The notes: a model not told the origin generated them from the sequence alone. Numbered from the stretch's first letter, positions 47,677 through 56,801 are shown. The stretch: DNA of 64,000 bases from Candidatus Nitricoxidireducens bremensis (GCA_030247725.1 JAOTRT010000004.1:124001-188000), one strand, 5' to 3'. Translations and numbers: made by a program.

Positions 47677-48947
47677 GCGGTGCGCTTGAGGAAACGCATT
47701 ACGCCAGCTACCGTCAGGAACGATCCGAAGGCGAGGATTCTATCATCCTCCCCGGCGTTCTCCTGCGCATGGGCGATGGCCGCCTCGGGCAAATCGAAGC
47801 ATGTCACGGGGACCGTCACGCCGGCCTTGGCGAGGGCCGCGGCCAGGTCGGCGGCCGTCGTGGCGCGGGGCCCTTCCAGGGTGCAGACCAGCCAGCGGTC
47901 GATACGGTGTTTCACTGCCGCCACCACGCCCGCGATGTCCTTGTCGCCCAGCATGCCGAACACGGCCCAGGTGGTGGGATGGAAGGCCATGCCCCCCAGA
48001 TTGTCGGCCAGCACCCGCGCCGCCTGGGGATTGTGGGCGACATCCAGCACCACCGTCGGCCGGCCGGGCAGCACCTGGAAGCGGCCCGCCAGTTCCACCT
48101 CCAGCAAGCCGCGGCGGATCTCCTGCATGGCCACCGGCAGGCGCTCCCGCAGGGTGTCCAGGGCCGCCAGCACGCAGGAGGCGTTGCCCAACTGGTTGGT
48201 GCCCCGCAGGCCCGGATGGGCCAGGCCGCCCCGCTTGCTCTCGCGCCCCCAGAACTGCCACTGGCCCTCCTGGCGCAGATAGCCGAAGTCGCGGCCCAGC
48301 ACCTGCAGATCGGCGCCGATGGCCGCCGCGTGGTCCAGCAGGCGCTTGGGCGGCTCCGCATCGCCGCAGATGGCCGGCTTGCCGGCGCGGAAGATGCCGG
48401 CCTTTTCGAAGCCGATGTCCTCGCGGGTAGAGCCGAGCCAGTCCATGTGGTCCAGGTCGATGCCCGTGACGATGGCGCAGTCCGGCTCGTAGATGTTGGT
48501 GGCGTCGAGCCGCCCGCCCAGGCCCACCTCCAGGATGACGGCGTCGAGGTTCGCCGCCGCGAAGGTTTCCCAGGCGGCCAGGGTGCCGAACTCGAAGTAG
48601 GTCAGGGGGATGTCGCCGCGGGCTGCTTCCACTTTGGCGAATCCTTCGCACAGAGCTTCGTCCGCGGCGGCCTTGCCGTCGATGCGCACGCGCTCGTTGT
48701 AGCGCAACAGGTGGGGCGAGGTGTAGAGGCCCACGCGATAGCCGGCGCGCAGCAGGATCGTCTCCAGCATGGCGCATGTGGAGCCCTTGCCGTTGGTGCC
48801 GCCGACGATGATGAGGGGGCAAGTTTGCTGTTGGTTCAGCGCGTGCTGGACTTGGCGTACGCGGTCGAGGCCCAGTTCGATGGGGCGGGTGTGTTGGTGC
48901 TCGATGTGGGTGAGCCAATCTTCTAGCGTTTTGTTTTGCGTCGTCAC
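47673..48947 (-). CDS. folC: bifunctional folylpolyglutamate synthase / dihydrofolate synthase
   Basis: 424 aa. Adds L-glutamate to dihydropteroate and to tetrahydrofolates. The Mur-ligase-like ATP loop IIVGGTNGKGSTCAMLETIL is near residue 45-65, with LYTSPHLLRYNERVRIDG, LEVGLGGRLDATNIYEPDCA and VLDVAHNPQAARVLADNL following. It leads the folC-dedD-cvpA-purF-metZ unit. accD, usually adjacent upstream, is separated from it here by about 3.1 kb of inserted DNA. Confidence 0.98.
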   Translation of the reverse strand: MTTQNKTLEDWLTHIEHQHTRPIELGLDRVRQVQHALNQQQTCPLIIVGGTNGKGSTCAMLETILLRAGYRVGLYTSPHLLRYNERVRIDGKAAADEALCEGFAKVEAARGDIPLTYFEFGTLAAWETFAAANLDAVILEVGLGGRLDATNIYEPDCAIVTGIDLDHMDWLGSTREDIGFEKAGIFRAGKPAICGDAEPPKRLLDHAAAIGADLQVLGRDFGYLRQEGQWQFWGRESKRGGLAHPGLRGTNQLGNASCVLAALDTLRERLPVAMQEIRRGLLEVELAGRFQVLPGRPTVVLDVAHNPQAARVLADNLGGMAFHPTTWAVFGMLGDKDIAGVVAAVKHRIDRWLVCTLEGPRATTAADLAAALAKAGVTVPVTCFDLPEAAIAHAQENAGEDDRILAFGSFLTVAGVMRFLKRTA

Positions 48948-48979
48948 GTGTTGCTTTCAGTGTTCGATGAGTTCATAGC

Positions 48980-49184
48980 TTTGCCGGGTCTCGCCCCGGC
49001 GGGCGAGGTACTTTCTTGCTGCGCGGCAAGAAAGTACCCAAAGAAACGCGCCCCGCTACCCCGGCCCTGCGGGCTCCCCTCCCTCCGGCCTACCGTGCCG
49101 GCCGGCGGCTAAACTCGCTGCGCTCGGACAACGCCGCCGGACACCCCCGGCCCGGCAGCCCTCCGCTCGGCGGGGCAGAGGGGA
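48980..49184 (+). repeat. 205-bp inverted repeat, left copy
   Basis: Matches the reverse complement of 51498-51702 over 205 bp with three mismatches. It contains a perfect 12-bp hairpin (GGTACTTTCTTG with CAAGAAAGTACC, about 49007-49038). Small open frames through it are repeat-derived and not genes. It begins 33 bp upstream of the folC start codon. Similar hairpin-bearing sequences recur between genes in many betaproteobacteria. Confidence 0.95.
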
Positions 49185-49240
49185 AGGGGAGCGGATTCGA
49201 GCGGCCGAACATTCCCTGCGCCGCCGGGTTATCGCGCCGC

Positions 49241-49269
49241 TTGGCAAGCTGAGCGGCAGTTCGTATACT
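49241..49269 (+). promoter_or_regulatory. sigma-70 promoter of the vapBC operon
   Basis: TTGGCA (49241-49246) and TATACT (49264-49269) are separated by 17 bp. It is the clearest sigma-70 promoter in the window. Confidence 0.85.
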
Positions 49270-49287
49270 GGAACCGTTATGGTTCCA
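49269..49287 (+). promoter_or_regulatory. autoregulatory operator of vapBC
   Basis: TGGAACC (49269-49275) and GGTTCCA (49281-49287) are perfect inverted 7-bp arms with a 5-bp spacer. They start at the last base of the -10 box, where a ribbon-helix-helix antitoxin would block transcription start. Confidence 0.75.
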
Positions 49288-49305
49288 ATGTGGTTGGAGA
49301 AAGCC

Positions 49306-49551
49306 ATGCCTACAACGCTGACGTTGAAGAACATCCCGGACGAGGTATACGAACGCCTGAAGGTTGCCGCGGAAGCGCACCGCCGCAGCCTTAACAGCGA
49401 GGCCATCGTGTGCCTTGAGGCCGTACTTACGCCGACCAAGATAGCTCCCGGCGAAAGACTTGCGCGTGCGCGCCAGCTACGGTCGGAACTAAGCACAACG
49501 AAGTTTCGCGCGCGCGACATTGACACCCTGAAGAGGCAGGGACGCCCATGA
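49306..49551 (+). CDS. vapB: VapB/FitA-type ribbon-helix-helix antitoxin
   Basis: 81 aa from the ATG at 49306 (GGAG seven bases upstream; the ATG at 49279 lies inside the operator and is rejected). The N-terminal ribbon-helix-helix TLTLKNIPDEVYERLKVAAE and the RRSLNSEAIVCLEAVL segment are typical FitA/Arc-like sequence for DNA binding. The C-terminal 35 residues should wrap the toxin. The vapC start overlaps its stop codon (ATGA). Codon use is less G+C-rich than in the core genes. Confidence 0.9.
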   Translation: MPTTLTLKNIPDEVYERLKVAAEAHRRSLNSEAIVCLEAVLTPTKIAPGERLARARQLRSELSTTKFRARDIDTLKRQGRP

Positions 49552-49943
49552 TCGTCGTGGACTCGAATGTGCTGGCGTATTTGTATCTGCCCGGCGAGTA
49601 CACCGCAGCCGCAGAAGCACTGCTCGAACATGACCCCGATTGGGCGGCGCCGGTGCTGTGGCGGAGTGAATTTCGAAACATCCTGGCGGGATACCTTAGG
49701 CGCGGAAGCCTGACATTCCAGCAAGCCCACAGCCTCCAGCATGAAGCGGAAGACTTGCTCGCCGGAGCCGAATACGAAGTGGACTCACTCAGTGTTCTGG
49801 AACTGGTGCGCGACAGCGAATGTTCCGCATATGACTGCGAGTTTGTCGCGCTGGCAATGAAATTGGGCACGAAGCTTGTGACGATGGACGGTAAGTTGTT
49901 ACGGGCGTTCCCAGGCATCGCGGTCGCACTCTCTGCGGGCTAG
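49548..49943 (+). CDS. vapC: VapC-type PIN-domain ribonuclease toxin
   Basis: 131 aa. PIN-domain acidic residues are all present: Asp5 (VVDSNVL), Glu41 (WRSEF), Asp96 (AYDCEF) and Asp114 (TMDGKLL). Relatives cleave tRNA or rRNA. Translation is coupled to vapB. Its stop codon lies inside the attC-like palindrome at 49938-50004, which the convergent TIR gene also ends in. Confidence 0.92.
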   Translation: MIVVDSNVLAYLYLPGEYTAAAEALLEHDPDWAAPVLWRSEFRNILAGYLRRGSLTFQQAHSLQHEAEDLLAGAEYEVDSLSVLELVRDSECSAYDCEFVALAMKLGTKLVTMDGKLLRAFPGIAVALSAG

Positions 49944-50004
49944 CGTCTGAATTCACAGGCCTGCGCGGCTTTTCGCGCAGGTCGGCTCGACTGCCGGGCT
50001 AGTC
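49938..50004 (-). repeat. attC-like recombination site at the 3' end of the TIR gene
   Basis: Read on the minus strand, it starts at the TIR stop codon (GACTAGC), runs into a 10-bp stem of GACCTGCGCG-type with a six-base loop, and ends AATTCAGACGCTAGCC. Its core (stem, loop, and TTCAxACGCTAGCC end) is nearly the same as that of the second site at 50794-50859. Layout and size match integron attC sites, although the end triplet is GCTAGCC rather than the consensus GTTRRRY. Confidence 0.6.
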
Positions 50005-50775
50005 CTCGGTGGATGACAATAGGCTTTCATACGCATCGAGCATAGCGGCAACCTCGGGCCACTTGTTGTCCATGCTTACGAGCACCTCCAACGGATGTGC
50101 TCCTTTCCTTTCCGATTTTGCAATTGCCCACAACAGGTAATCGAGAGTCACTGGCGTATTGCACGCTAGGAATGCGTGGGTCGTATTTATGGGCGCGTGA
50201 AGCGGAAAACTTTGGTTCGCCTTCGTAATTGCAGCGACGAGCTTCTCGCTCTTCCCATGGAGAGCCGCCTGCTGGTGGGCCTGCAATGCCTCTTGATGGT
50301 GTGTAGCCGCCGCTTTTGCTGCTGCAAGTTGCTCACGAAGTTGAACCAATTCCTCCTCGGATGGTTTGGGTGGCTCTTCAGGTTTGCCGAGCGCACGAAG
50401 CAGGAGAGAAAACATCTCACCATAGCGATCTGGTGCCGTGAAATCGCCGTAGTACTTGCCCTTGAGGAACCCAGGTAAAGGAACTGGCTCAAGCAGGAGA
50501 GGGAGCACTACGACTCGCCCTTCTTCGATTTCCCTATTTGACGCTATATCAAGTTCCTGCGTGACCCATGGGCTCTTGATCGATGACGATGAAAGAACCG
50601 CCGCAACAAAGTCCACTCGGTCTAAACCATCGCGAATCTTCGCTATCAATGAGTCGCCAATGTTGATTTCGGCCTCATCGATCCATACTGCATGGCCGGC
50701 CTTGCGCAGATCGGCGGCAAGCCGTCTCGCAAACGCCTTGTCTTCATGGGAGTGACTAAGAAAGATGCTGCTCAC
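49999..50775 (-). CDS. TIR-domain protein
   Basis: 258 aa from a GTG at 50775 (CAGGAG ribosome binding site). The TIR domain spans about 1-130: IFLSHSHEDKAFARRLAADL, a BB-loop-like IDEAEINIGDSL, and the putative NADase catalytic Glu74 in SPWVTQELDIA. A helical, Gln/Ala-rich segment (about 140-175) and a C-terminal region of about 80 residues follow without a recognised domain. Bacterial TIR proteins often degrade NAD+ or make signal nucleotides in anti-phage defence. The gene is bracketed by attC-like sites and behaves like a single gene cassette. Confidence 0.9.
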   Translation of the reverse strand: MSSIFLSHSHEDKAFARRLAADLRKAGHAVWIDEAEINIGDSLIAKIRDGLDRVDFVAAVLSSSSIKSPWVTQELDIASNREIEEGRVVVLPLLLEPVPLPGFLKGKYYGDFTAPDRYGEMFSLLLRALGKPEEPPKPSEEELVQLREQLAAAKAAATHHQEALQAHQQAALHGKSEKLVAAITKANQSFPLHAPINTTHAFLACNTPVTLDYLLWAIAKSERKGAHPLEVLVSMDNKWPEVAAMLDAYESLLSSTED

Positions 50776-50793
50776 GGGCAGATCTCCTGAGAG

Positions 50794-50859
50794 GGCTAGC
50801 GTTTGAACTCATCGGCCTGCGCGGCTTTTCGCGCAGGCCGGTGGAATGAGAGGTTAGCC
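50794..50859 (-). repeat. attC-like recombination site at the 3' end of the membrane-protein gene
   Basis: On the minus strand it begins GGCTAAC, which includes the TAA stop of the membrane-protein gene and matches the attC R'' box closely. A perfect 10-bp stem GGCCTGCGCG/CGCGCAGGCC with a six-base loop follows, and it ends GAGTTCAAACGCTAGCC, resembling TTCAAGCGTTAG of classical attC sites. The TIR gene begins about 20 bp further on, the spacing typical of cassette arrays. Confidence 0.65.
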
Positions 50860-51390
50860 ATGCGTTGCCCACACCCAAAGATCCCATGAACCATAGAGAA
50901 CGAGAAACCAGCCCGCCCAGCGCATATAGGCGATGCCTCGACGCTCACGGAAACGCAACTGTGTGTACTCGCGGACGATGGGAGACACGGCCTCAAAGAC
51001 CCACAAAAAACCAACGGTAAGAAGGATTGCGTAGCTTCCGACGACCAGAGCGGGGAAAAGGCCGGCACTTCCGGTTGTAATGACATGCAACACACAACCG
51101 GCAATACCCCAACCACCCATTACGCCCGCGAGGCCAGAAAAGCCCCGAAACGCCCAGCTTTCGATACGCCCCACCAATGCACGGATTATCGTGGGCCACG
51201 GAGTTGCCGCAATAAGCACGAGCCCAAGAAAAATACAGAACGCAAAGACAAGGGGTTCGAATGCCTCAGGAGTAATGACTTGGTCGTAGAGAAACTTTGA
51301 GCGCGGAGCATCGACAGCGCGCAAAACGGTTACCAGCGCAGCGAGAGATGCGCCACCGAAATACGGCTTGAGGCTGATAGGACTGAGCAT
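50854..51390 (-). CDS. small polytopic membrane protein of unknown function
   Basis: 178 aa from the ATG at 51390 (MLSPISLKPYFGGASLAALV). An upstream TTG at 51411 is the alternative. Hydrophobic segments lie around FAFCIFLGLVLIAAT, LAGVMGGWGIAGCVLHVI, VVGSYAILLTVGFLWVF and WAGWFLVLYG, giving about four membrane helices. No family was recognised. The stop codon lies in an attC-like site, so it looks like a gene cassette. Base composition is AT-richer than in the core genes. Confidence 0.7.
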   Translation of the reverse strand: MLSPISLKPYFGGASLAALVTVLRAVDAPRSKFLYDQVITPEAFEPLVFAFCIFLGLVLIAATPWPTIIRALVGRIESWAFRGFSGLAGVMGGWGIAGCVLHVITTGSAGLFPALVVGSYAILLTVGFLWVFEAVSPIVREYTQLRFRERRGIAYMRWAGWFLVLYGSWDLWVWATHG

Positions 51391-51497
51391 GGCGTTAAAT
51401 ATGCTGCCCAATAAACAGAAAACTTTTCATCACGACGAAAAACATTCCATCACAGGAATGACAACTGGACAAAGGCAATGCACGGAGGGTTCGAACC

Positions 51498-51702
51498 TCC
51501 CCTCTGCCCCGCCGAGCGGAGGGCTGCCGGGCCGGGGGTGTCCGGCGGCGTTGTCCGAGCGCAGCGAGTTTAGCCGCCGGCCGGCACGGTAGGCCGGAGG
51601 GAGGGGAGCCCGCAGGGCCGGGGCAGCGGAGCGCGCTTCTTTGGGTACTTTCTTGCCGCGCAGCAAGAAAGTACCTCGCCCGCCGGGGCGAGACCCGGCA
51701 AA
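51498..51702 (-). repeat. 205-bp inverted repeat, right copy
   Basis: Reverse complement of 48980-49184 with three mismatches, all within a 20-bp stretch near the hairpin. It ends 14 bp from the stop codon of the XRE gene. Together the two copies enclose 2,313 bp. Confidence 0.95.
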
Positions 51703-51716
51703 GATAATCAAACCAG

Positions 51717-52034
51717 TCATGCTGCTTTCTGCGGCACGAGGCGCACCTGCAATTCGCATCCGACGGCGCTGGCGTAGCGCTTGAGGGTCGCCAGGGACGG
51801 CGCGTGCTTGCCGGCGGATTCCAGGCGGGAAACCGCGCTCTTGGTCGTGCCCATGCGCTCGGCGACAGCATCCTGGGTCAGGCCGGCACGGGAACGAGCC
51901 TTGAGCATCTGGCTCGCAAGCTGGTATTCCAGCTGAAGCGCCGCGTAGGCTTCGTCGAAGCCCTTGCGCTTCGACGCCTTATCCAGAAAAGACTTGTGAT
52001 CGTGGCGGACAGGCTTGAATTTCACGTCAGCCAT
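51717..52034 (-). CDS. XRE-family helix-turn-helix protein, antitoxin-like
   Basis: 105 aa. The helix-turn-helix spans about 45-98 (SRAGLTQDAVAERMGTTKSA, then VSRLESAGKHAPSLATLKRY), the arrangement of HigA-type antitoxins. An N-terminal 40-residue region precedes it. AGGAGG lies just upstream of the start. No RelE/HigB-like toxin gene is present on either side, so it is an orphan. It lies in the accD-folC gap outside the inverted repeats. Confidence 0.85.
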   Translation of the reverse strand: MADVKFKPVRHDHKSFLDKASKRKGFDEAYAALQLEYQLASQMLKARSRAGLTQDAVAERMGTTKSAVSRLESAGKHAPSLATLKRYASAVGCELQVRLVPQKAA

Positions 52035-52105
52035 TCAGAACCTCCTGACCGTGATGCAAAGCGCTACCACTGCCTGCCAGTGCGAGATCCGGCAGGCCGA
52101 AACCA

Positions 52106-52969
52106 TCATTGAACCGCCGGCACCCGCTGCAACAGCGTAATCAACGACGCCAACCGATCCCGCAATTCGCGCCGATCCACGATCATGTCGACCGCCCCCT
52201 TCTCGATAAGGAACTCCGCCCGCTGGAAGCCTTCCGGCAGCCTCTCGCGCACGGTCTGCTCGATGACACGAGGGCCGGCGAAACCGATGAGGGCGCCGGG
52301 CTCGGCGATCACCACGTCGCCCATGAAGGCGAAGCTGGCGGAAACGCCGCCCATGGTGGGGTCGGTCAGCAGGGTGATGAAGGGCAGCTGGTGCTGGGAA
52401 AGCTGGGTGACGGCCGCAGTGGTCTTGGCCATCTGCATGAGGGAGAACAGACCTTCCTGCATGCGGGCGCCGCCGGTGGCGGTGATGCAGATGAAGGGCA
52501 GCTGCTGTTCGATGGCGGCCTTGACGCCGCGCACGAAGCGCTCGCCGACGACGGAGCCCATGGAGCCGCCGAGGAAGTCGAACTCGAAGCAGGCGACGAC
52601 GACCTGAACCGTCTTGATGGCGCCCTGCATAACCACCATGGCGTCGGCTTCGCAGGTGTCCTCGTTGGCGGCTGCGAGACGGTCGATGTAGCGGCGGCTG
52701 TCCTTGAACTTGAGGGGATCGAGGGGGAGCACCTCGGCGCCGATCTCGAAGCGGCCTTCCGGGTCCAGCAGCAGGTCGAGCCGGGCACGGGCGCGGATGC
52801 GGTGGTGGTGGCTGCACTTGGGGCAGACGCTCTGGTTGTTCTCCAGGTCCGTGGCGTAGAGCACCGCCTCGCAGGCCGGGCACTTGGTCCACAGGCCTTC
52901 GGGGATGGATTTCTTCGCGCCTTCGGAGCGCTTGATCTTGGGGGGGAGGAGTTTCTGGAGCCAGCTCAT
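52106..52969 (-). CDS. accD: acetyl-CoA carboxylase carboxyltransferase subunit beta
   Basis: 287 aa from the ATG at 52969 ([20 protein letters not shown]), which overlaps the trpA stop. The four-Cys zinc ribbon is in [16 protein letters not shown] and [13 protein letters not shown]. The crotonase-like core has [20 protein letters not shown] and [20 protein letters not shown]. It transfers the carboxyl group to acetyl-CoA with AccA. The trpA-accD junction is conserved in betaproteobacteria. Confidence 0.98.
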   Translation of the reverse strand: MSWLQKLLPPKIKRSEGAKKSIPEGLWTKCPACEAVLYATDLENNQSVCPKCSHHHRIRARARLDLLLDPEGRFEIGAEVLPLDPLKFKDSRRYIDRLAAANEDTCEADAMVVMQGAIKTVQVVVACFEFDFLGGSMGSVVGERFVRGVKAAIEQQLPFICITATGGARMQEGLFSLMQMAKTTAAVTQLSQHQLPFITLLTDPTMGGVSASFAFMGDVVIAEPGALIGFAGPRVIEQTVRERLPEGFQRAEFLIEKGAVDMIVDRRELRDRLASLITLLQRVPAVQ

Positions 52970-53774
52970 AGTTTCACTCCTTGGTCCATCGCTTCGCGCA
53001 CGCTGCGCAGGAAGGCGGTGACGCGCGCGGCCACTTCGGCACGCGGCGAGTTCTCGATTTCTTCGATGATGCGACTGCCGATCACCACGGCGTCGGCCAC
53101 GGTAGCGATGCGGGCGGCGGCGCCGCCGTCGCGGATGCCGAAGCCCACGCCCACGGGCATGCGCACCTTCTCGCGGATGGCCGGGATGCGCTGGGTGACG
53201 GCGTCCAGGTCCAGATGGCCGGCGCCGGTGACGCCCTTCAGCGACACGTAGTAGATGTAGCCGCTGCCCATTTCGGCCACTTCGGCGAAGCGGGCATCGC
53301 TGGAGGTGGGCGCCAGCAGGAAGATGGGATCGAGGCTGTTGGCCTTGAGGATGCGGGCGAACTCGACGCATTCCTCCGGCGGGTAGTCCACCACCAGCAC
53401 GCCGTCCACGCCGGCCGCCTGGGCATCCTTGGCGAAGGCTTCGGCGCCGTAGGCTTCGATGGGATTGGCGTAGCCCATGAGCACCACCGGCGTGGCCGCG
53501 TCCTTCTTGCGGAATTCCTTGACCATGCCCAGCACGATATGCAGCGACACGCCGTAGGCCAGGGCCCGTTCGGAGGCGCGCTGGATCGTGGGGCCGTCGG
53601 CCATGGGGTCCGAGAAGGGCACACCCAGCTCGATGACGTCGGCGCCGCCGGCCACCAGAGCCTGCATGAGGCCGACGGTCAGGCCCGGTTCCGGATCGCC
53701 GGCGGTGATGAAGGGGATCAGGGCCTTGCGGCCTTGCTGGCTGAGCTTGGCGAACGTGGTCTGGATGCGCGACA

Positions 53775-53775
<1 letters not shown>
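52966..53775 (-). CDS. trpA: tryptophan synthase alpha subunit
   Basis: 269 aa from the ATG at 53775 ([20 protein letters not shown]). Cleaves indole-3-glycerol phosphate and channels indole to TrpB. The TIM-barrel catalytic Glu lies in [20 protein letters not shown] and the Asp in [34 protein letters not shown] is the phosphate-binding end. Its ATG overlaps the trpB stop by one base. Confidence 0.98.
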
Positions 53776-54972
<1,197 letters not shown>

Positions 54973-54986
<14 letters not shown>

Positions 54987-55596
54987 GTCTCACGGCGGCC
55001 ACGAAGGCGTTAATTTTCTCGGCATCCTTGATGCCCTTGGCGACTTCGACGCCGCTGCTCACATCCACGGCCCAGGGCCGCAGTTTGCGCACAGCTTCGC
55101 CGACGTTGTCGGCATGAAGGCCGCCGGATAGGATCATCGGCAGGGGCAGCGCCCTCGGTATCAGGGACCAGTCGAAGGTCTGGCCGGCCCCGCCGTAGCC
55201 CTCGACGAAGGCATCCAGCAGGAGGCCTTGGGCGGAGGAAAAACGGCGGGCGAATTCTACCAGATCGAGTCCCGGCCTCACCCGGGCGGCCTTGATGTAG
55301 GGCCGGCGGAACTGGCGGCAATAGGCCTCGTCCTCCTCGCCGTGGAACTGCAGCAGTTCCAGGGGGACCTGGGCCAGGGTTTCCCTGACCACGGCGGGTT
55401 CCGCATTGACGAAGAGGCCGACGCGCACGACGAAGGGGGGGGCGGCATGGGCCAGGGCGGCGGCCCGCTCGTTCGTCAGGAAACGGGGACTGGGAGGGTA
55501 GAACACGAAACCGATGGCGTCGGCGCCGGCGGCCAGGGCGACACCCATATCGGCTTCGCGGGTGATGCCGCAGATCTTGATTCGGGTCTTGGTCAT
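54973..55596 (-). CDS. trpF: phosphoribosylanthranilate isomerase
   Basis: 207 aa TIM-barrel enzyme of tryptophan synthesis. The N-terminal [20 protein letters not shown] carries the catalytic Cys, and an Asp ([20 protein letters not shown]) is the general acid. [11 protein letters not shown] and [16 protein letters not shown] bind phosphate. A GCGGGA/TCCCGC inverted repeat (55601-55623) just upstream of the start could form a small leader hairpin. Confidence 0.98.
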
Positions 55597-55647
55597 CTCA
55601 GCGGGAAATTCTGCGAATCCCGCATGATAGGCCCCCCGGCGTCGGCG

Positions 55648-56484
55648 TCAAAGCCCCAGCATCAGGCAGATGCAGTCGAAGCGGGCGTCGATTTCCGGGA
55701 AGCGGGCGGCGAACTCGTCCCATTCGATGCCGAGGCGGGCGCAGGCCAGTTCCGACAACTCGGGGACCAGGTTGTCCGGTGCGCCGCCCAGGTCGAGGGC
55801 ATGGCTGAGGACTTCCGCCACATGGACCACGTCGGCCAGCTCGTGGTCCGGCAGGGCCTCCGGCGCATGGTGGCCGCCGATGGCGAGGACGATGGCTTCC
55901 GGCAGGGACCAGTGGCGTGCCAGGGCGGCGCCCACCGCCGCGTGATCCAGGCCGAGACAGGAATGTTCCGCATCGACCGTGCTGATATCGAGCCGTCCTT
56001 TCGCCCCAAGGGTTTCGGCGTAGGCCGCCGGTTCGACGGCGAACAACAGCAGCTGGCCGATGTCGTGCAGCAGGCCGGCGGTGAAGGCGCTTTCCGCATC
56101 CAGGCCGGCGTGGATGGCGATTTCCCGCGCGCAGACGGCCACGCCTAGGCTGTGGAGCCACAGACGCTGGGCGTCGAAGGGCGGCGCCGAGTGGTAGCGG
56201 TCCACGATGGCCGTCGCCAGGGTGATCGCCCGCACCTTTTCGATGCCCAGCAGCAGGACCGCCTGCCGCAGCGAATCCACATGGCCGGCGAGGCCGTAGG
56301 CGCTGGCGTTGGCGGCGGCCAACAGGCGCGCCACCACAGCCGGGTCGCTGCCGATGCGTTCGGCCAGCAGTTCGGCATTGGCGCGCTCGTCCCGCAGGGT
56401 GTCGAGGATATGGCGCACCACCTGGGGCAAGGCCGGCAGGATGTCGGCGCGGGCGAGCACATCCTCCAGCTTCAGGGCGCTCAT
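55648..56484 (-). CDS. HDOD-domain signalling protein
   Basis: 278 aa from the ATG at 56484 (MSALKLEDVLARADILPALP). The HDOD domain covers about 10-215 (VARLLAAANASAYGLAG and AFTAGLLHDIGQLLLFA are typical). Here the HD pair in LLHDIG is retained. HDOD proteins usually act as scaffolds in c-di-GMP or motility signalling. The start overlaps the stop of the 106-aa gene upstream (ATGA), which suggests a functional pair. Confidence 0.9.
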   Translation of the reverse strand: MSALKLEDVLARADILPALPQVVRHILDTLRDERANAELLAERIGSDPAVVARLLAAANASAYGLAGHVDSLRQAVLLLGIEKVRAITLATAIVDRYHSAPPFDAQRLWLHSLGVAVCAREIAIHAGLDAESAFTAGLLHDIGQLLLFAVEPAAYAETLGAKGRLDISTVDAEHSCLGLDHAAVGAALARHWSLPEAIVLAIGGHHAPEALPDHELADVVHVAEVLSHALDLGGAPDNLVPELSELACARLGIEWDEFAARFPEIDARFDCICLMLGL

Positions 56485-56801
56485 TCCGCCCCCTGGCGCC
56501 GGTAGGCGACGACGGCCGCGGCCAGGTCCATGCGGGCCGCGGACCCCGGACCGCGGAATAGATGGCGCACCCGCACCTCTACCTGATCCACTTCGCGGCG
56601 GATTTCCTCGGCGCCGCGGTTCTCCGGCATGCCGACGCACAGGGCTTCGCAGCCGCGCTGGCGCAAGTGTTCGAGTTGGTCGGCCGTGAGTTCGGTGCCG
56701 GCGGCGAGGAGCACGGCGCCGTCCTGGCGGGTGGCCGGCTTGGCCAGGATCATGCCGGGCTTGATGCGCCAGGGGCTGAGGCAGAGCGTCCGGTTCTTCA
56801 C
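56481..56801 (-). CDS. small protein resembling the N-terminal domain of HD-GYP proteins
   Basis: 106 aa. The sequence IKPGMILAKPATRQDGAVLL followed by GTELTADQLEHLRQRG resembles the small N-terminal module of HD-GYP phosphodiesterases, but no catalytic domain follows. It is translationally coupled to the HDOD gene, as though an HD-GYP-like architecture were split over two genes. The role is unknown. Confidence 0.65.
   Translation of the reverse strand: MKNRTLCLSPWRIKPGMILAKPATRQDGAVLLAAGTELTADQLEHLRQRGCEALCVGMPENRGAEEIRREVDQVEVRVRHLFRGPGSAARMDLAAAVVAYRRQGAE

Noticed and set aside
49016..49252. Open reading frames of 78-109 codons through the 205-bp repeats (also at 51430-51759)
   Set aside because: They are the same repeat read through, have no ribosome binding site, and are repeat-derived artefacts.
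51487..51510. T-arm-like GGTTCGAACC sequence suggesting a tRNA 3' end or tRNA-derived attachment site
   Set aside because: No acceptor, D or anticodon arms can be built around it and no CCA end follows; it is a short palindrome at the edge of the repeat.
52035..52105. Remnant of a HigB/RelE toxin ahead of the XRE gene
   Set aside because: Only about 70 bp are present, and the open frame there is a continuation of an accD shadow frame.
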